Source of the DNA: Nitrospira sp.
GTDB taxonomy: Bacteria > Nitrospirota > Nitrospiria > Nitrospirales > Nitrospiraceae
DNA: 64,000 nt
Reading direction: 5' to 3'
Assembly (NCBI GenBank): GCA_030653545.1
Contig: JAURZE010000033.1
Span: 114,322 to 178,321, forward strand
The first letter of the stretch is position 1. The number at the start of each line of letters is the position of its first letter. The notes beneath the pieces were generated by a model. The model was not told where the DNA came from. It ran no database searches and worked only from the letters and a program-made list of their open reading frames with translations. Of the stretch, positions 33,716 to 43,511 are shown in pieces. The position numbers and the translations under genes are program-made.

Positions 33716-35164
33716 TTAAATCAGAGAATCCGGCACTCCTGCTTTCACGACACACAGCAATCGTCCATCGATCAGCTTCGCCTGCAGCTCTTCCCCAACG
33801 CTTACATCACCCACGCCCCGAATCACATCACCGGTGCGTGCATGCTGGAGTACGCTATAGCCTCGCCCCAATGTCGCCAAGGGGCTCAGTGCGTGCAAGC
33901 GAGCGGCGCACGATTGGACCCGCTGCGTATGAGTCTCCACGATTCCGCGAGTACCCTGATGGAGCCGTGCCGCCAGTTGCGGAATAACGGCCAGTCCATG
34001 ACGCACACGGGCGTACGGGCTCCCGGCCATTAGTCCCTGGTTAGCACGAACCATTCTAGCCTGCCCAGCCTGCAGCACCAGACGAACTGCCGTCGACATC
34101 TCGTATACCGTCGCATCAACCCGCTGGATCTCTTCCTGCACTCGAATACGCACCGCGCCAATTTGATGGGTCGCCAATCGCAACCGCTGACGCTCTTCCT
34201 CCATCCGCCGACCCATCACTTGCTGAAGCCGAGCCGACAATTCAGCCAACCTGCTTACAATTTGAGCCAACACAGGCGCCACCGCTTCTGCAGCAGCCGA
34301 TGGTGTCGGCGCGCGAAGGTCAGCAGCAAAGTCTGCCAGCGTCACATCTGTTTCATGCCCGACGGCGGAGACGACCGGAACTCGCGATGCGGCAATCGCC
34401 CGCACCACGACCTCCTCATTGAAGCTCCAGAGATCCTCAAGCGAACCACCTCCGCGCCCAACGATCATCACCTCTACCAAGCCGGACTCGCTGAGCAGCC
34501 GGATGGCGGCCGCAACCTGTTCGGCCGAACCCTCACCTTGCACCTGGACGGGAACAATAATGATGTGCAGCGTAGGACAACGGCGATGCAACACCGTCAA
34601 CATATCGCGAATTACCGCACCGCTCAGTGACGTCACCAGGCCCACCGTCCGAGGCAACTCAGGAAGCGGCCGCTTGCGGACCTCGTCAAACAACCCCTCT
34701 TCCGCAAGCCGCGTTCTTAGTTGTTCAAAGGCCAACTGCAGGGCCCCGCGTCCCTTGGGCTCGACATAGTCCACAATGATCTGGTATTCCCCGCGCGGTT
34801 CGTACACCGTCACTCGCCCACGGGCGACGACCTGGAGTCCATCCTCAAGCGAGAATCGTAGCCGCGTCGCAGTCGTCCTGAAGAGGACGGCGCGAATCTG
34901 GCTTGACTCGTCTTTGAGCGTGCAATAGAGGTGACCGGAGGCAGGAGCGCGGAGGTTCGACACTTCCCCTTCCAGCCACACCTCGGTAAAACTGGATTCG
35001 AGCGTGGACCGAACAAGGCGGGTCAATTCCGAGACAGTATGAACCTGCCTGACCGAGGAGGCTGGAGAGGAGAGCGACGTAGGTATTCTGAAGCCCGTGG
35101 TGAGATCTCCCTTAGTCGATGACTCGGATCCGTTCGATCGCAATCGCCTTTCCGAGTTGCGCAT
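33716..35164 (-). CDS. xseA: Exodeoxyribonuclease VII large subunit
   Basis: The 482-residue protein has the N-terminal OB domain (HTVSELTRLVRSTLESSFTEVWLEGEVSNLRAPASGHLYCTLKD) and the catalytic domain with GLVTSLSGAVIRDMLTVLHRRCP. It also has IVGRGGGSLEDLWSFNEE and SAVGHETDVTLADFAADLRAPTPSAAAE. A coiled-coil region and a C-terminal LGRGYSVLQ complete it. The first 35 residues overlap ymdB by 53 bases and are not conserved, so the true start may be slightly downstream. Confidence 0.94.
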   Translation of the reverse strand: MRNSERRLRSNGSESSTKGDLTTGFRIPTSLSSPASSVRQVHTVSELTRLVRSTLESSFTEVWLEGEVSNLRAPASGHLYCTLKDESSQIRAVLFRTTATRLRFSLEDGLQVVARGRVTVYEPRGEYQIIVDYVEPKGRGALQLAFEQLRTRLAEEGLFDEVRKRPLPELPRTVGLVTSLSGAVIRDMLTVLHRRCPTLHIIIVPVQVQGEGSAEQVAAAIRLLSESGLVEVMIVGRGGGSLEDLWSFNEEVVVRAIAASRVPVVSAVGHETDVTLADFAADLRAPTPSAAAEAVAPVLAQIVSRLAELSARLQQVMGRRMEEERQRLRLATHQIGAVRIRVQEEIQRVDATVYEMSTAVRLVLQAGQARMVRANQGLMAGSPYARVRHGLAVIPQLAARLHQGTRGIVETHTQRVQSCAARLHALSPLATLGRGYSVLQHARTGDVIRGVGDVSVGEELQAKLIDGRLLCVVKAGVPDSLI

Positions 35165-35891
35165 CCACCTCGATCAGCACTGCGCAAAAAACAGTGGGCC
35201 CGGAAGCAACTTCAAATCGCTTCGGCATCCCGGTGAGAAACTTCTCAATGGCGAGCTCTTTTTTAACTCCGATCACACCATGCAAGGGACCGGTCATGCC
35301 GATATCCGTCAGATAGGCCGTGCCCTTCGGCAGAATCTGTTCGTCGGCGGTTTGCACGTGTGTGTGCGTACCGACCACCGCCACCACCTCTCCGTCGAGA
35401 TAATGTCCCATCGCCATCTTTTCCGACGTCGCCTCGGCATGCATGTCGACCAGCACCGCTGCCGCTTCCCGTTTCAGCTTCGCCACTTCCCGCTTGGCCA
35501 CTTGGAATGGACAATCGAGCGTCGGCATATAGGCCCGCCCCATCAGCTGGAGCACCGCCAACTTTTCACCCCCGGGTGTTTCAACGACGTAACTGCCGTT
35601 GCCCGGCACTCCGGCCGGATAGTTGGCCGGACGCAAGAGACGCGGCTCACGCGGGAAATACTCGAGAATTTCCTTCTTGTCCCAGGCATGATTTCCGGTC
35701 GTGATGACGGACAGGCCCATCTCGAAGAGTTCTTCCGCCAGTTCCGGGGTAATTCCGAACCCGCCGGCCACATTTTCCCCGTTCCCAATGACGACATCCA
35801 CCTGCCGCTGCGAGACCACGCGCGGCACCATACGCCCCACGGCCCGGCGCCCCGGCTCTCCCATGATGTCGCCGATGTAGAGAATTTTCAC
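35112..35891 (-). CDS. ymdB: YmdB-family metallophosphoesterase
   Basis: The 259-residue protein starts MKILYIGDIMGEPGRRAVGRMVP, with GDI metal ligands, then NGENVAGGFGI, TTGNHAWDKKEI and VVGTHTHVQTAD, the di-metal site of the YmdB family. Members hydrolyse 2-prime,3-prime-cyclic nucleotides and often sit next to rny, as here. The ATG overlaps the rny stop as ATGA, so the two are translationally coupled. Confidence 0.93.
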   Translation of the reverse strand: MKILYIGDIMGEPGRRAVGRMVPRVVSQRQVDVVIGNGENVAGGFGITPELAEELFEMGLSVITTGNHAWDKKEILEYFPREPRLLRPANYPAGVPGNGSYVVETPGGEKLAVLQLMGRAYMPTLDCPFQVAKREVAKLKREAAAVLVDMHAEATSEKMAMGHYLDGEVVAVVGTHTHVQTADEQILPKGTAYLTDIGMTGPLHGVIGVKKELAIEKFLTGMPKRFEVASGPTVFCAVLIEVDAQLGKAIAIERIRVID

Positions 35892-37507
35892 TTCGCATAC
35901 TCCACATACCGACTCTCTCGAATCACGGTCACCCGGATCTGTCCGGGATAGGTCAGCTCCTGCTCGATCTTCTTCGCCAAGTCTCGTGACAACTGGAACG
36001 ATTCCGTGTCAGTAATATCTTCCTGCCGCACAATCACGCGAATTTCACGCCCCGCCTGAATCGCGTACGCCTTTTGGACGCCTTTATACGCGGTAGCAAG
36101 CGCCTCCAGCTTCTCCAGCCGCTTCACGTATGACTCCAACGCTTCGCGTCGTGCGCCGGGCCGCGCAGCAGATAGCGCTTCGGCAGCCGCGACTAACACG
36201 CTCTCCGGACAGATCGGCTCCACCTGCTCATGGTGGCCCGCGATCGCATTGACGATCTTCGCAGACTCACCGTACTTCTTGGCGATCTCCGCGCCGAGCA
36301 TCGCATGCGGCCCTTCCTCCTCATGACTGACCGCCTTGCCGATGTCATGAAGCAACGCCCCGCGACGCGCCAACTTCACGTCGAGCCCCAGCTCCGACGC
36401 CATGATTCCGCAAATATACGCGGCCTCACGGGCATGATACAGATTGTTCTGCCCATAGCTCGTCCGGTACTTCAACCGCCCTAATACTTTGATCAGTTCT
36501 GGATGGAAATCAGAAAGGCCCAGTTCAAAAATGATCTTTTCGGCTTCTTCGTACATCAACTTATCGATATCAACCTTCACCTTTTCGACAATTTCCTCGA
36601 TACGCGTCGGATGGATCCGTCCATCATGCATCAATCGCTCAAGCGACACTTTGGCGATTTCACGCCGCAACGGATCGAACCCTGAGATGATCACCGCTTC
36701 CGGCGTTTCATCAATGATCAGATCGATGCCCGTCGCCGCCTCGATCGCCCGGATATTCCGCCCTTCCCGACCGATGATCCGGCCTTTCATCGCGTCATTG
36801 GGAATCTGGACCACAGAGATCGTGGATTCGGCCACGTAGTCGCGCACGACGCGCTGAATCGAGCTGGTAATAATCTCGCGGGCTTCCCGTTCGGAATTCT
36901 CACGCGCCTCTTCCAATGTCCGCTTGGCAAACCCGGCCGCCTCGAGGCGGGCCTGACTTTCCATTTCAACCATCAATTGCTTCTTGGCCTCATCACCCGT
37001 CATCCCGGCCACTCGTTCGAGCGCCTCGCGATGCTCACGCTCAACCTTGGCGCAGGCCGCTTCTTTCTTGGCGAGTCCTTCTTCACGCCGCGCAAACTCT
37101 TGATCCCGCTTCTGCGTGTCCGCTTCTCGCTTCTCGATCGCCGCAAGCTTCCGATCCAAATTCTCTTCACGTTGAACAAGCCGTTTTTCCGTCACAGCTA
37201 ACTCAGCAAACCGGACCTTCTGCTCTTTCTCCAAATCGGTCTTGGCTTGGAAGATCAGATCCTTCGACTCGAGCTTGGCTTCCTTGATCAGCGTTTCGGC
37301 CTCACGCTGGGCGTTTTGGGTAATTTGCTTCGCTTGATCTTCCGCTTCCGTTCGTTTGGCTGTAGCGAGCTGACGACGAACCGCTTCAAGCAGTCCGGCA
37401 CCGATCAGAGCCCCGATGAGTCCACAGAGTATGTAGGCAACGAGTGAGGTAGAAATGGGAGCACCCCCTTCATGGAGAAAACAGGCCAGATCGCCTATTC
37501 TCTGCAA
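35888..37507 (-). CDS. rny: Ribonuclease Y
   Basis: The protein of up to 539 residues has an N-terminal membrane span (LVAYILCGLIGALIGAGLLEA), a long coiled coil to about residue 200, a KH domain (MKGRIIGREGRNIRAIEAATGIDLIIDETPE) and an HD domain (GALLHDIGKAVSHEEEGPHAMLGAEIAKKYG). RNase Y starts mRNA decay at the membrane. The start is unclear: a TTG at 37507 lacks a ribosome-binding site, while an ATT at 37456 has GAAGGGGG about 7 bases upstream and begins just before the membrane span. No in-frame ATG or GTG lies in this stretch. Confidence 0.93.
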   Translation of the reverse strand: MQRIGDLACFLHEGGAPISTSLVAYILCGLIGALIGAGLLEAVRRQLATAKRTEAEDQAKQITQNAQREAETLIKEAKLESKDLIFQAKTDLEKEQKVRFAELAVTEKRLVQREENLDRKLAAIEKREADTQKRDQEFARREEGLAKKEAACAKVEREHREALERVAGMTGDEAKKQLMVEMESQARLEAAGFAKRTLEEARENSEREAREIITSSIQRVVRDYVAESTISVVQIPNDAMKGRIIGREGRNIRAIEAATGIDLIIDETPEAVIISGFDPLRREIAKVSLERLMHDGRIHPTRIEEIVEKVKVDIDKLMYEEAEKIIFELGLSDFHPELIKVLGRLKYRTSYGQNNLYHAREAAYICGIMASELGLDVKLARRGALLHDIGKAVSHEEEGPHAMLGAEIAKKYGESAKIVNAIAGHHEQVEPICPESVLVAAAEALSAARPGARREALESYVKRLEKLEALATAYKGVQKAYAIQAGREIRVIVRQEDITDTESFQLSRDLAKKIEQELTYPGQIRVTVIRESRYVEYAK

Positions 37508-38009
37508 TCTGTTAGCAATGCAGCGCTATGCGAGGGTGGAGCGAAAACGAGGAAGGCCTAAACCGGGAACACGATCATCCCAAACGCGATCGCACACGGG
37601 AACCAGAAGATCGACCACCTGTGTATCTGTATCCACTCCCATCCGGCCGAGACTCTCGAACCCACACTCTCATTCTCTGCCGACGAGGGATCACTGCAAG
37701 CACAGGCTGAACGTGCAACTCACGACCGACAGCGCGCGACACACCCACAACCATGTCCACACACCGATCTACGATCGTCCACACGAACCGCCGAACGGGG
37801 ATCACCCACAAGGTGAGCATCCACCGTACTAGGACTGCATACACAGATACACCGCTGTTCTCTTGTGCGTTGATCATTCGACTATCTCGATCACACATTC
37901 TGTTCTGGATGACGTTCCTGGAAACCGATTCCTCATCACTCGACACACGCATAACGTAAAGACACTAGACCCACGATAACAAAGGCCTTTTCCGAAAGCA
38001 AGGTGAAAC
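37508..38009. other. 502-base gap between rny and zapA; possible structured RNA
   Basis: No convincing protein gene is seen. One open frame on the minus strand (37575-37952) encodes an Arg/Val/Ser-rich chain without hydrophobic or domain pattern and looks spurious. The plus strand is strongly enriched in AC/CA steps and the minus strand in GT/TG, unlike neighbouring genes. Short inverted repeats occur, such as GGATCACC with GGTGAGCATCC around 37799-37822. In many bacteria the 6S RNA gene follows zapA, so a non-coding RNA here is plausible but I could not fold a canonical 6S structure. Confidence 0.35.
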
Positions 38010-38306
38010 TCACCTGAAGAATGAAATCGGCATCTGCTCCTCGATGGATTCCATCAACGTCTCCATCCGGCGATCGACATCGGCCTCGCCTTGGGTCCGC
38101 TTCTTTTCCGACTCGAAGAATTGATGGGCCAGATTGATAGCCGTCAAGACCGCCAGCTTGGAGGGCGTCGCGGTCTTCATCCCCTCAGCCAACGTCCGCA
38201 TGTGCTCATCCACGAAGCTCGCAAGCCGGCGAATATACACATCATCCGCCTCCCCACGAATAGAATACCGCTGGCCATAAATTTCCACATCAATGGTCTT
38301 AGTCAA
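38010..38306 (-). CDS. zapA: Cell division protein ZapA
   Basis: The start is a TTG at 38306, fixed by AAGGAGG 7 bases upstream. The 98-residue product begins TKTIDVEIYGQRYSIRGEADDVYIRRLASFVDEHMRTLAEG and continues in a coiled coil, as in ZapA. ZapA binds and bundles FtsZ filaments at mid-cell. Its start lies inside the end of the zapB-like gene (8-base overlap). A 6-base inverted repeat, AGGTGA/TCACCT, overlaps its stop codon. Confidence 0.9.
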   Translation of the reverse strand: MTKTIDVEIYGQRYSIRGEADDVYIRRLASFVDEHMRTLAEGMKTATPSKLAVLTAINLAHQFFESEKKRTQGEADVDRRMETLMESIEEQMPISFFR

Positions 38307-38553
38307 GAGCCACCTCCTTGGAATCGTCCAAACATTCCAACAAATCGATCTCACCCATCACTCGCTCAATACGCGCCTTGATGTCCACCCGCTCCTGCTC
38401 CCACTGCCGATTCATGTCGTCTTGTGAGGAGAGGCGCTGGCGCGTCGCCTTCAGCTCATCCTCTAACAACGCATTCTTTTTCTTGAATTCTTGAACAAGT
38501 TTCACCAGCTCACGAATCCGGCTTTCCAATGCATCGAGACGATCCAACGCCAT
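38299..38553 (-). CDS. zapB: ZapB-like coiled-coil cell division protein
   Basis: The 84-residue product is almost entirely coiled coil (MALDRLDALESRIRELVKLVQEFKKKNALLEDELKATRQRL). Its size, position directly upstream of zapA and overlap with it indicate a ZapB-type FtsZ-ring factor. GGGAG lies 9 bases before the ATG at 38553. Low-complexity coiled coils give weak family assignment, so context carries most of the weight. Confidence 0.75.
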   Translation of the reverse strand: MALDRLDALESRIRELVKLVQEFKKKNALLEDELKATRQRLSSQDDMNRQWEQERVDIKARIERVMGEIDLLECLDDSKEVALD

Positions 38554-38616
38554 GCTCAAAATCTCCCAATAAACCCAATAGATTGTGGGGCACTATAAAA
38601 ACTTCACTACATCTTG

Positions 38617-40881
38617 TCAAGAAACCGGACCTGCGCTGCCAGCCAATCGAAGATATTCTTTAAAGCTCCGCAAGACCCGCTTCACATACTGACGCGTTTC
38701 CTGAAATGGGATCAGTTCGACAAATTCATCCTGGCTGCGCCCGCGATGCTGGTCCGCCCAATTCCCGACGACAATCGGGCCCGCGTTGTAGGCGGCAATC
38801 GTGTGAACCACGTTCCCGGAGAACTGGGCCAACAATTGCTCGACATACCGGGCCCCGATCCGCACATTCGTCTCCTGATCAAAGAGATCTTCCCGGGTTA
38901 CCGCAGGAAAATGATGCCGCTGCGCGACCTGATTCGCCGTGGCCGGCATGACCTGCATCAATCCGATTGCACCCACTCGAGACACCGCCCGCACATCGTA
39001 CTGACTCTCCTCCCGGATGATGGCCGCAACTAAGTAGGGATTCACGCCATTCAATCCCTGCGTCTTGATCGTCGGGATCAAACCGGTGGGATACGCCACA
39101 CTCCAGAGACCAGGGGCCACCGTTCCACCGGTGCGCTCCAATTTTTCGCGGAACCGGGCACGGGCTAAACGCAGCGCGTGATTATACGCTCCCACCTCGT
39201 TCAACCGCATTGAGAGCGTCATCAAGACATCCGGGTCACGAGTATATTGCTCGGTGAGAGCGGCCAGTTCACGCGCCGCATCGGCTTCAAGCCCCAACAT
39301 CTTCAGCTCCAATGCTCGACGATAGGCTGGCTGCTGCTCCACCTCGGCGAATTTCATCAACGAAGGCGCGACGACCTCGGTCGTGGGTGATTCTGCCGCC
39401 GCCGGCGGCGCAGTCTGGCCTCCAATGTCAACCACCGCATCAGGCGCCTGCTCCCTGGCCAACTGGCAGTAGTACGTGAACGGATACTGCCGGCACAATT
39501 GCGCGTAGACATCGCGGGCTCGGCCGTTCTGTGTTTGCGTCAGAGAACGGGCGATCCAATAGAGCGCCTGGGGCTCATAATCGCTATCGCGTTGATCGAC
39601 GATATGTTGCCAGACCTCGATAGCCTCTTTGTACCGAGCCGTTCGGTAGAGGGCCCACCCGACGCGCCAGGACGCTTCCGCCCGCTGAGTCGCCGGCTCT
39701 CCCGCCTTTGCCACCAACCGATACTTGGTAATCGCTTCATTGAACTGTTTCTGATCTTCCAGCCAAATCCCGGCAAAGATATTGATCTGTCCCTTCTGCT
39801 CCGCCGATAGTGACAGCTTGTCCAGGGACCGGCTCAGCTCCAGCAGCTTCGCCCCCGCCGCCTGTCGCAGATAGACTCGCGCCAGCCAGACCGTAGCTTC
39901 ATCGGACTCCGCCACGTGCTCCGCCATGAGCGCTCGAAACGTCTCGCGAGCCGGATCGTATTGCTTCAACCGTACCTGCGCGACTCCGAGCTTGAGCTTC
40001 GCACTTCCGCGATGTGCCGAGCCCTGCTCCATCGCTAAAAACCTTTTGAGCTCCTCAATCGCTTCCGTATGCAATGCCTGGCCGAGAAACGCCTGCGCCC
40101 GATTGAAATGATCTTCCGAGGAGGCCGTCCAGGGTTCCCCGCCAAGATTCGTGAGGAGCAGCGCTTCCGCCTCTTTCGCTTCCGGCGCATAGGCAAACCG
40201 GACCCAGAGTTGCTTGAGTGTCGTCCGTCCCTCAGCAATTTGGCCGGCACGAAGATAACAGGCTGCCATCCGCAGCCACGCTCGCGGCACGAGAGGATCT
40301 TTGTCTTTCTCGTTGTTCGCGACCGCTTTCGCCAGCCAGCCCAGCGCCTCTGGACAGCTCGCCGCTTGATACCAGGCTTCTCCCGCTCGGAGCGCCACGA
40401 GACTGCTCAAATTGGAATCCGGCACCGCCTGAACCACACTTTCAAACAGTCCCGCCGCCTCCTTTGCATCGCCCAGATGCAACGTCGCCTCACCCGTCCA
40501 TAAGCGCAGGTAATCATCCAGCACCGGAAGGTCGCGTTGCCCCGCCCGTAAAAACGGTATGGCCGCTGCGGGATTTCGCTCGACTAACAACACCCCGGAC
40601 AATACCCCCGCGCGCTTTGCCCAGATCGAACCAGGAAACCGCTCCGTGATTAAGCGCAATCGCTCCAATTTGAGTGCCGAAACTTGATCTTTAGTGAGTT
40701 GGTTCCCCAAGCGCTCCTTAGGCTGGGCGGCAGCAAGAAAACACTCTTCCGCAGATTCGCAGGACCCGGCAGCGGAGAGATCTCCATTACTCACTTGCGA
40801 CGCCAGCGCCCGGTCAGCAGAAGGCCCTAACAGGGCAACGATCACGGAGGAAATGAGTACCAAGTGAGATGCGGTCTTCAT
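38617..40881 (-). CDS. Soluble lytic murein transglycosylase (Slt70-like)
   Basis: The 754-residue exported protein has a signal peptide (HLVLISSVIVALLGPSADRALAS) and a long alpha-helical solenoid of TPR-like repeats to about residue 560. A C-terminal SLT domain follows, with the catalytic Glu in IIREESQYDVRAVSRVGAIGLMQVMPATA and IAAYNAGPIVVGNW. It should cleave glycan strands of peptidoglycan to 1,6-anhydro products in the periplasm. The helical doughnut is as in E. coli Slt70 but longer. Confidence 0.92.
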   Translation of the reverse strand: MKTASHLVLISSVIVALLGPSADRALASQVSNGDLSAAGSCESAEECFLAAAQPKERLGNQLTKDQVSALKLERLRLITERFPGSIWAKRAGVLSGVLLVERNPAAAIPFLRAGQRDLPVLDDYLRLWTGEATLHLGDAKEAAGLFESVVQAVPDSNLSSLVALRAGEAWYQAASCPEALGWLAKAVANNEKDKDPLVPRAWLRMAACYLRAGQIAEGRTTLKQLWVRFAYAPEAKEAEALLLTNLGGEPWTASSEDHFNRAQAFLGQALHTEAIEELKRFLAMEQGSAHRGSAKLKLGVAQVRLKQYDPARETFRALMAEHVAESDEATVWLARVYLRQAAGAKLLELSRSLDKLSLSAEQKGQINIFAGIWLEDQKQFNEAITKYRLVAKAGEPATQRAEASWRVGWALYRTARYKEAIEVWQHIVDQRDSDYEPQALYWIARSLTQTQNGRARDVYAQLCRQYPFTYYCQLAREQAPDAVVDIGGQTAPPAAAESPTTEVVAPSLMKFAEVEQQPAYRRALELKMLGLEADAARELAALTEQYTRDPDVLMTLSMRLNEVGAYNHALRLARARFREKLERTGGTVAPGLWSVAYPTGLIPTIKTQGLNGVNPYLVAAIIREESQYDVRAVSRVGAIGLMQVMPATANQVAQRHHFPAVTREDLFDQETNVRIGARYVEQLLAQFSGNVVHTIAAYNAGPIVVGNWADQHRGRSQDEFVELIPFQETRQYVKRVLRSFKEYLRLAGSAGPVS

Positions 40882-41021
40882 AGCCAAATGTAGTAACACA
40901 TTATAGACCGCAGGGGTAGGAGGGGCAGCGCATGATTAGGAAGCTTTGGACGAACAGATGCTGCCGATGCCCTACACCCTGTGATACTCTGCTATTTTAT
41001 AATTGAGATAGGCGTCTTTCG

Positions 41022-42110
41022 ATGACTGCTCCTTCGCGCCCACAGACAAACTTACTGAGTCTGACCGAGACCCAGATGGCCACGCTTGTTCGCGAGTTCG
41101 GCTGGCCAGGGTATCGGACCGGGCAGATTCTGCGCTGGCTCTATCAGCGCCGGGCTCGCACCATCGCTCAGATGACCGATCTCTCGCAGAACGATCGTGA
41201 GAAACTGGCAACCGTCGCAACGATTCAGCGCACTCAGAACTGCACCGTGCTCCAATCGTCCGACGGCACGCGCAAACTACTCCTGACCTTGGACGATGAC
41301 CTTCGCATTGAAACGGTGCTCATCCCCGATGAAGACCGGCTGACGCTCTGCGTCTCAACACAGGTCGGCTGCATGCTGGACTGCGGCTTCTGCCTGACCG
41401 GCACGATGGGGTTGAAGCGTAATCTCAAAGCACATGAAATCGTCGATCAGGTACTGACCGCTCAGGATCAACTCACCGGCGAAGAACGGCTCACCAACCT
41501 TGTGTTCATGGGCATGGGCGAACCGCTGGCGAATAGTGAGGCGCTGTCCGCCGCAATCCGGTGCCTGACAAACAAATCATGGGGACTGGGCTGGTCGCCG
41601 CGTCGCATTACGGTTTCGACCGCGGGACTTGCCACCCGGCTGAAAGATGCGGCCGCGCTGGGAGTGAATCTGGCGATTTCTTTGAACGGCACGACAGAGG
41701 AACAGCGGCAACGGTTGATGCCGGCAGCCAGTCAGATCGCCTCGCTCAAGACCCTTATGGCCGCCTGCAGGCGATATCCGCTCCCTCCCATGCGGCGGTT
41801 GACGTTTGAATACGTCTTGCTCGCCGGGGCAAACGACAGCGATGACGATGCCCGGCGCCTCGTGAAGCTGCTCGCAGGCATCCGGTGTAAAGTGAACCTG
41901 ATTCCGTTCAACGAGTTTCCCGGAAACGCCTTCCACCGCCCAACCGATGATCGCATTTTCACGTTCCAGGCCATACTGACCCGCGCCGGCATCGACGCGT
42001 TCATTCGCAAAAGCCGGGGGCGCGACGTACTGGGAGCTTGCGGCCAATTGGGCAATATTCCGGCCGGACAGGTCTCGGTTGCCTTGACACAAATCGAATC
42101 CCGTTGTTAG
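41022..42110 (+). CDS. rlmN: Dual-specificity 23S rRNA/tRNA adenine C2-methyltransferase
   Basis: The 362-residue radical SAM protein has Cys117, Cys121 and Cys124 in GCMLDCGFCLTG, preceded by STQVGC, and LVFMGMGEPLANSEAL, as in RlmN. A conserved Cys near the end (VLGACGQL) is the methyl-carrying residue. It methylates A2503 of 23S rRNA and A37 of some tRNAs. A TATAAT hexamer lies 19 bases before the ATG but no good -35 is seen. The M16 gene starts 1 base after its stop. Confidence 0.95.
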   Translation: MTAPSRPQTNLLSLTETQMATLVREFGWPGYRTGQILRWLYQRRARTIAQMTDLSQNDREKLATVATIQRTQNCTVLQSSDGTRKLLLTLDDDLRIETVLIPDEDRLTLCVSTQVGCMLDCGFCLTGTMGLKRNLKAHEIVDQVLTAQDQLTGEERLTNLVFMGMGEPLANSEALSAAIRCLTNKSWGLGWSPRRITVSTAGLATRLKDAAALGVNLAISLNGTTEEQRQRLMPAASQIASLKTLMAACRRYPLPPMRRLTFEYVLLAGANDSDDDARRLVKLLAGIRCKVNLIPFNEFPGNAFHRPTDDRIFTFQAILTRAGIDAFIRKSRGRDVLGACGQLGNIPAGQVSVALTQIESRC

Positions 42111-42111
42111 C

Positions 42112-43509
42112 ATGCCTCGTGCGACTCACCCAATTATGAAGTCACAACACCACCGTCACCGATCAATCCTGTTCACCGTACTCACTCTCTGCCTGTGGGC
42201 AGACACGATCTACGCCGCTGAGCCACACGAATATCTCTTGTCCAATGGAATGAAAGTCCTGCTCGTGGAGGTCCCGAAGGCCCCCGTCGCGACCGTACAG
42301 GTCTGGTACAAAGTGGGTTCGCGCAACGAAGTGATGGGCCGAGCCGGGCTGTCCCATATGCTCGAACACATGATGTTCAAAGGCACGGCGAAGTATCCAA
42401 AGGGCTCCTTTTCCCGGATCATCCGGAAAAACGGCGGTGTCGATAACGCCTTTACCAGCCAGGATTTTACCGCCTACTTTGAGAACCTCGCAGCCGATCG
42501 CGTCGAGCTCGCTTTGGAAATGGAAGCGGATCGGATGCAGGGACTGATCCTCGACAACAACGAGTTTCAAACCGAGCGCGAAGTTGTGAAGGAAGAACGC
42601 CGGCTGCGCACGGAAGACGATCCCCAAGGGGCTCTAGTCGAGGCGCTCTTCGCGCAGGCCTATTTCAGCCACCCCTACCACTGGCCGGTCATCGGTTGGT
42701 TCGCCGACTTAGATGCCATGTCGCTGGACGATTTGCAGCGCCACTACGACACCTACTATTCGCCGAATAATGCCACGCTGATCGTGGTGGGTGATATCAA
42801 GGCAGACTCTTTACTCCCGACCATCAAGCACCTCTTCGAACCGATTCCCAAGGGTCCGAGTCCGAAGGCCACGCTGGCGGTCGAGCCGGAGCAGCGCGGC
42901 GAACGGCGTTTTCTCTTAAAACGTGAGGCGCAAGTCCCCTTCGTCATGCTGGGGTTCCGCGTGCCGAACTATTCCAGCGACGACTCCTACGCCCTGGACA
43001 TTCTGGAGTCGATCCTGTCGCATGGAAAAAGTTCGCGCCTCTATCAGAGCCTCGTCTACGATCAAAAGAACTCCCTGGCCGTCGGGGCCGAATACAGCCT
43101 GATGCAGACCGATCCCAGCCTCTTCTACTTCTATGCCCTGGTGAATCCTGGCGCCAAAGTGGAGTCGGTCGAGGACGCGCTGTATCGCGAAATCACCCGA
43201 CTCCAGAACGAGCCGCCGACCGAATTGGAACTGCAGCGGGCGAAAAATCAGGTGGAAGCCTCCCACGTATTTGAACAGGATTCGAACTTTCGATACGCCA
43301 TGTTGCTGGGTCAATCAGAATCCATCGGAGCCGGCTGGCGGCGAGTCGATCAATTTTTAGAGCGCATCCGCGCGGTCACCGCCAAAGACATTCAACGAGT
43401 GGCCAAGCAATACCTGAATCCCGACAACCGGACAGTCGGCATTCTGATTCCTCAACCGCCTAAAGCGGCAGAGCCCCAACCGACCGCCGCACATGCCGGA
43501 AAGCCCTGA
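42112..43509 (+). CDS. M16-family zinc peptidase (catalytic member of a pair)
   Basis: The 465-residue exported protein has the inverted zinc motif HMLEH (His82, Glu85, His86) in AGLSHMLEHMMFKGT and the downstream Glu in EREVVKEERR. Two M16 halves follow. A signal peptide is likely (LFTVLTLCLWADTIYAAEP); the ATG at 42136 is the more natural start for it. Pitrilysin-like peptidases of this type act in the periplasm with a non-catalytic partner, here the next gene 2 bases downstream. Confidence 0.92.
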   Translation: MPRATHPIMKSQHHRHRSILFTVLTLCLWADTIYAAEPHEYLLSNGMKVLLVEVPKAPVATVQVWYKVGSRNEVMGRAGLSHMLEHMMFKGTAKYPKGSFSRIIRKNGGVDNAFTSQDFTAYFENLAADRVELALEMEADRMQGLILDNNEFQTEREVVKEERRLRTEDDPQGALVEALFAQAYFSHPYHWPVIGWFADLDAMSLDDLQRHYDTYYSPNNATLIVVGDIKADSLLPTIKHLFEPIPKGPSPKATLAVEPEQRGERRFLLKREAQVPFVMLGFRVPNYSSDDSYALDILESILSHGKSSRLYQSLVYDQKNSLAVGAEYSLMQTDPSLFYFYALVNPGAKVESVEDALYREITRLQNEPPTELELQRAKNQVEASHVFEQDSNFRYAMLLGQSESIGAGWRRVDQFLERIRAVTAKDIQRVAKQYLNPDNRTVGILIPQPPKAAEPQPTAAHAGKP

Positions 43510-43511
43510 TC

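Noticed and set aside
33706..33716. TGTCGATTTT between xseA and xseB as a fourth ECF42 promoter
   Set aside because: No CGAC follows at 16-17 bases, and it overlaps the end of xseA with no plus-strand gene after it.
37575..37952. Minus-strand open frame of 125 codons in the zapA-rny gap
   Set aside because: Its product is Arg/Val/Ser-rich with no hydrophobic or domain pattern, and it lacks a ribosome-binding site; composition reflects the skewed AC/GT content of the gap.
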